7,797 nt of DNA from NCBI GenBank assembly GCA_945871415.1, contig CAMBWG010000090.1:1-7797 (forward strand), given 5' to 3'. Under the pieces are notes generated by a model that worked only from the letters and a program-made list of their open reading frames with translations, did no database searches and had not been told where the DNA came from. Source of the stretch: an uncultured Desulfovibrio sp. GTDB lineage: Bacteria > Desulfobacterota > Desulfovibrionia > Desulfovibrionales > Desulfovibrionaceae. Positions 6,408 to 7,797 of this stretch are shown here, in pieces (position 1 is the first letter of the stretch; the number at the start of each line of letters is the position of its first letter). A program made the translations under genes and the position numbers.

Positions 6408-6932
6408 ATGGCAGAAGATCAGGATATCTTGGCCGGGCTCGATCTCGACGGCAAAGACCTTGGCGCCGATCTCGGTTTCGGCGACGCCACTCCAACCGCA
6501 AATGTTTCCGGCGATGACGCGCTGGCCGCCGACTGGGCCGCCTCGCTCGCTCAGGACGAAGCCGTGAATGCCGAAAAGGCAATGGCCGAAACGTCTACGG
6601 CCCAGCAGGCCACCGATGCCAAGTTCAAGGACATGACCGAAACCGCGCGCCAGCCTTCCGACAACAAACTCAAGCGCGAACTGGATTTCATCCTTGATAT
6701 TCCGCTGGACGTGTCCGCGGAACTGGGCCGGACCCGTCTGCTCATCAACGAACTGCTGCAGCTTGGCCAGGGTTCCGTTGTGGAACTGAACAAGCTGGCC
6801 GGCGAGCCGCTGGAAGTCTACGTGAACGGCAAGCTCGTGGCCCGTGGCGAAGCCGTCGTCATCAACGAAAAGTTCGGTGTGCGCCTTACGGATATTATCA
6901 GCCCCATTGAACGGGTGAAGCAGCTTGGCTAG
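6408..6932 (+). CDS. fliN: Flagellar motor switch protein FliN
   Basis: The 174-residue product is FliN, a C-ring protein that works with FliM and FliG in switching rotation and helps dock the export apparatus through FliH. The C-terminal SpoA domain (about 92-168) is close to enteric FliN: LDFILDIPLDVSAELGRTR (92-110), INELLQLGQGSVVELNKLAG (113-132), FGVRLTDIISPIERV (156-170). The first 90 residues are acidic and low in order, longer than in E. coli FliN (137 residues in total). They include ALAADWAASLAQDE (39-51 region), which resembles a short Trp-containing segment in the enteric N-terminus. The ribosome binding site is weak (ACGGGG). It follows fliL after a 136-base gap and overlaps or nearly touches fliO. 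Confidence 0.94.
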   Translation: MAEDQDILAGLDLDGKDLGADLGFGDATPTANVSGDDALAADWAASLAQDEAVNAEKAMAETSTAQQATDAKFKDMTETARQPSDNKLKRELDFILDIPLDVSAELGRTRLLINELLQLGQGSVVELNKLAGEPLEVYVNGKLVARGEAVVINEKFGVRLTDIISPIERVKQLG

Positions 6933-6960
6933 TCCCCGCACTTTGCGGCCCGCGCCGCGC

Positions 6961-7479
6961 ATGCTTTTTTTGCGTGCGCGGCGCGCCGTCCGTCAACGCG
7001 CCTGCGGCAGGCTCTGTTTCGGCCTTGCGGGTCTTGCCCTTGGCAGCCTGCGGGCCGCTGCCGTTTTCGCGGCTGAACAGACGCCCCCCTCCGCATCGGC
7101 CGCGCTTTCGCCGCATGCCTTTTCCTGGGGCGGATATATTCAGGCGCTGGGCGCCGTCTTCCTGCTGCTGGCCTTTCTCTGGTTCATGCTCTGGCTGCTG
7201 CGCCGTTACGGCAGGTTCAACTTCCTGCCCCGTCCCGGCAGTCTGCCCCGCGACGCGCTCATCATGGAGGCGCAGATGCCTCTCGGTCCCCGAAAGGGGC
7301 TGACGGTCGTGCGCTTCATGGGCAAACGCCTCCTCCTTGGCGTGACGGAACAGAACATCACTCTCTTAGCTTCTGAGGACACTGTGTCGCATGAAAACGA
7401 AAGCAAGTCCTTCCGGCAGGCACTTGATGATGCTGCTGCCGATGCTGGCCCTTCTGGCGACCATCCTGCTGCTTCCTGA
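6961..7479 (+). CDS. fliO: Flagellar biosynthesis protein FliO
   Basis: This is probably FliO, a small membrane protein that helps the FliP-FliR export gate assemble. Position between fliN and fliP, one membrane segment (WGGYIQALGAVFLLLAFLWF and on, roughly residues 56-80 from this start) followed by basic RRYGRF, and the short cytoplasmic domain with KGLTVVRFMGKRLLLGVTE support it; FliO sequences are poorly conserved. An N-terminal stretch rich in Arg then hydrophobic residues, ending AVFAAEQ, looks like a signal peptide. The start is uncertain: ATG at 6961 has no visible ribosome binding site, while a TTG at 6925 would overlap fliN by eight bases and add 12 residues. The 3' end overlaps fliP in another frame. 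Confidence 0.82.
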   Translation: MLFLRARRAVRQRACGRLCFGLAGLALGSLRAAAVFAAEQTPPSASAALSPHAFSWGGYIQALGAVFLLLAFLWFMLWLLRRYGRFNFLPRPGSLPRDALIMEAQMPLGPRKGLTVVRFMGKRLLLGVTEQNITLLASEDTVSHENESKSFRQALDDAAADAGPSGDHPAAS

Positions 7480-7797
7480 TATCGCCCGGGCGGCGCAGGA
7501 CATGAGCGCCCCCTCGTTGCAGCTTACGCTTTCCGGCGGCGCACCAGAGCCCACCAAGGTTTCCGTCCTGCTGGATGTGCTCTTTCTGCTGACCATCCTT
7601 TCCGTGGCGCCTTCCATCGTGCTGACCATCACCAGCTTTACGCGCATCATCATCGTGTTCAGCTTTTTGCGGCAGGCTATGGGCGTACAGCAGCTGCCGC
7701 CTACGCAGGTGCTGGCCAGTCTCGCCATCTTTCTTACCGTGGTCATCATGTTTCCCGTGGGCAAGCGCATCAACGACGAGGCCCTGCAGCCCTACCT
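7391..7797 (+). CDS. fliP: Flagellar biosynthetic protein FliP (5' part, continues past the window)
   Basis: The first 135 codons of FliP are present; FliP forms the core of the export gate with FliQ and FliR in the inner membrane. A cleavable signal peptide is expected (MLLPMLALLATILLLPDIARA, about 14-34), as in other FliP proteins. After it come a membrane segment (about 58-80) and the FliP signature TSFTRIIIVFSFLRQAMG (81-98), then PPTQVLASLAIFLT (103-116). The frame is open to the last base. With the ATG at 7391 (GAGG at 7375-7378, 12 bases away) it overlaps fliO by 89 bases; ATGs at 7427 and 7430, with AGG at 7418-7420, would keep the signal peptide and shorten the overlap. Confidence 0.93.
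   Translation, partial: MKTKASPSGRHLMMLLPMLALLATILLLPDIARAAQDMSAPSLQLTLSGGAPEPTKVSVLLDVLFLLTILSVAPSIVLTITSFTRIIIVFSFLRQAMGVQQLPPTQVLASLAIFLTVVIMFPVGKRINDEALQPY

Overview
This window reads as ordinary chromosome from a GC-rich Gram-negative bacterium, most likely a sulfate-reducing or related member of the Desulfovibrionaceae. That assignment is inferred from three things: the gene order, a near-consensus sigma-54 promoter in front of flagellar genes, and the style of the proteins. All recognisable genes lie on the + strand.

Layout. Positions 1-425 are non-coding: a copy of a dispersed multi-hairpin repeat (1-122), a G-run tract with quadruplex potential (235-262) overlapping a very strong hairpin (253-299), then a sigma-70-type promoter (335-363) and short leader. 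An information-processing operon follows: rpsF, rpsR, rplI and dnaB (426-2988), with gaps of 0 to 10 bases. Next is a single RRM RNA-binding protein gene (3172-3438) with an odd U-tract leader, two hairpins after its stop and a clear intrinsic terminator (3536-3560). A fragment of the same repeat (3611-3637) and a possible promoter precede era and yggS (3776-5418), which overlap by four bases. A sigma-54 promoter starts four bases after the yggS stop. Its inferred long leader carries the second full repeat copy and leads into fliL, fliN, fliO and the first part of fliP, which runs off the window.

Functionally the window joins three modules. The first is small-ribosomal-subunit and L9 proteins plus the replicative helicase. 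The second is Era (16S rRNA and 30S maturation) with the PLP-homeostasis protein. The third is part of the flagellar C-ring and export apparatus. The long open frames opposite rplI-dnaB, era and yggS are antisense shadows of GC-rich genes.

I see no mobile-element gene, CRISPR array, tRNA, rRNA or clearly new multi-gene system. The parts worth a second look are non-coding: the hairpin repeat family, the sigma-54 promoter with the repeat in its leader, the quadruplex/hairpin pair upstream of rpsF, the RRM gene leader, and the structured segment after the RRM gene.
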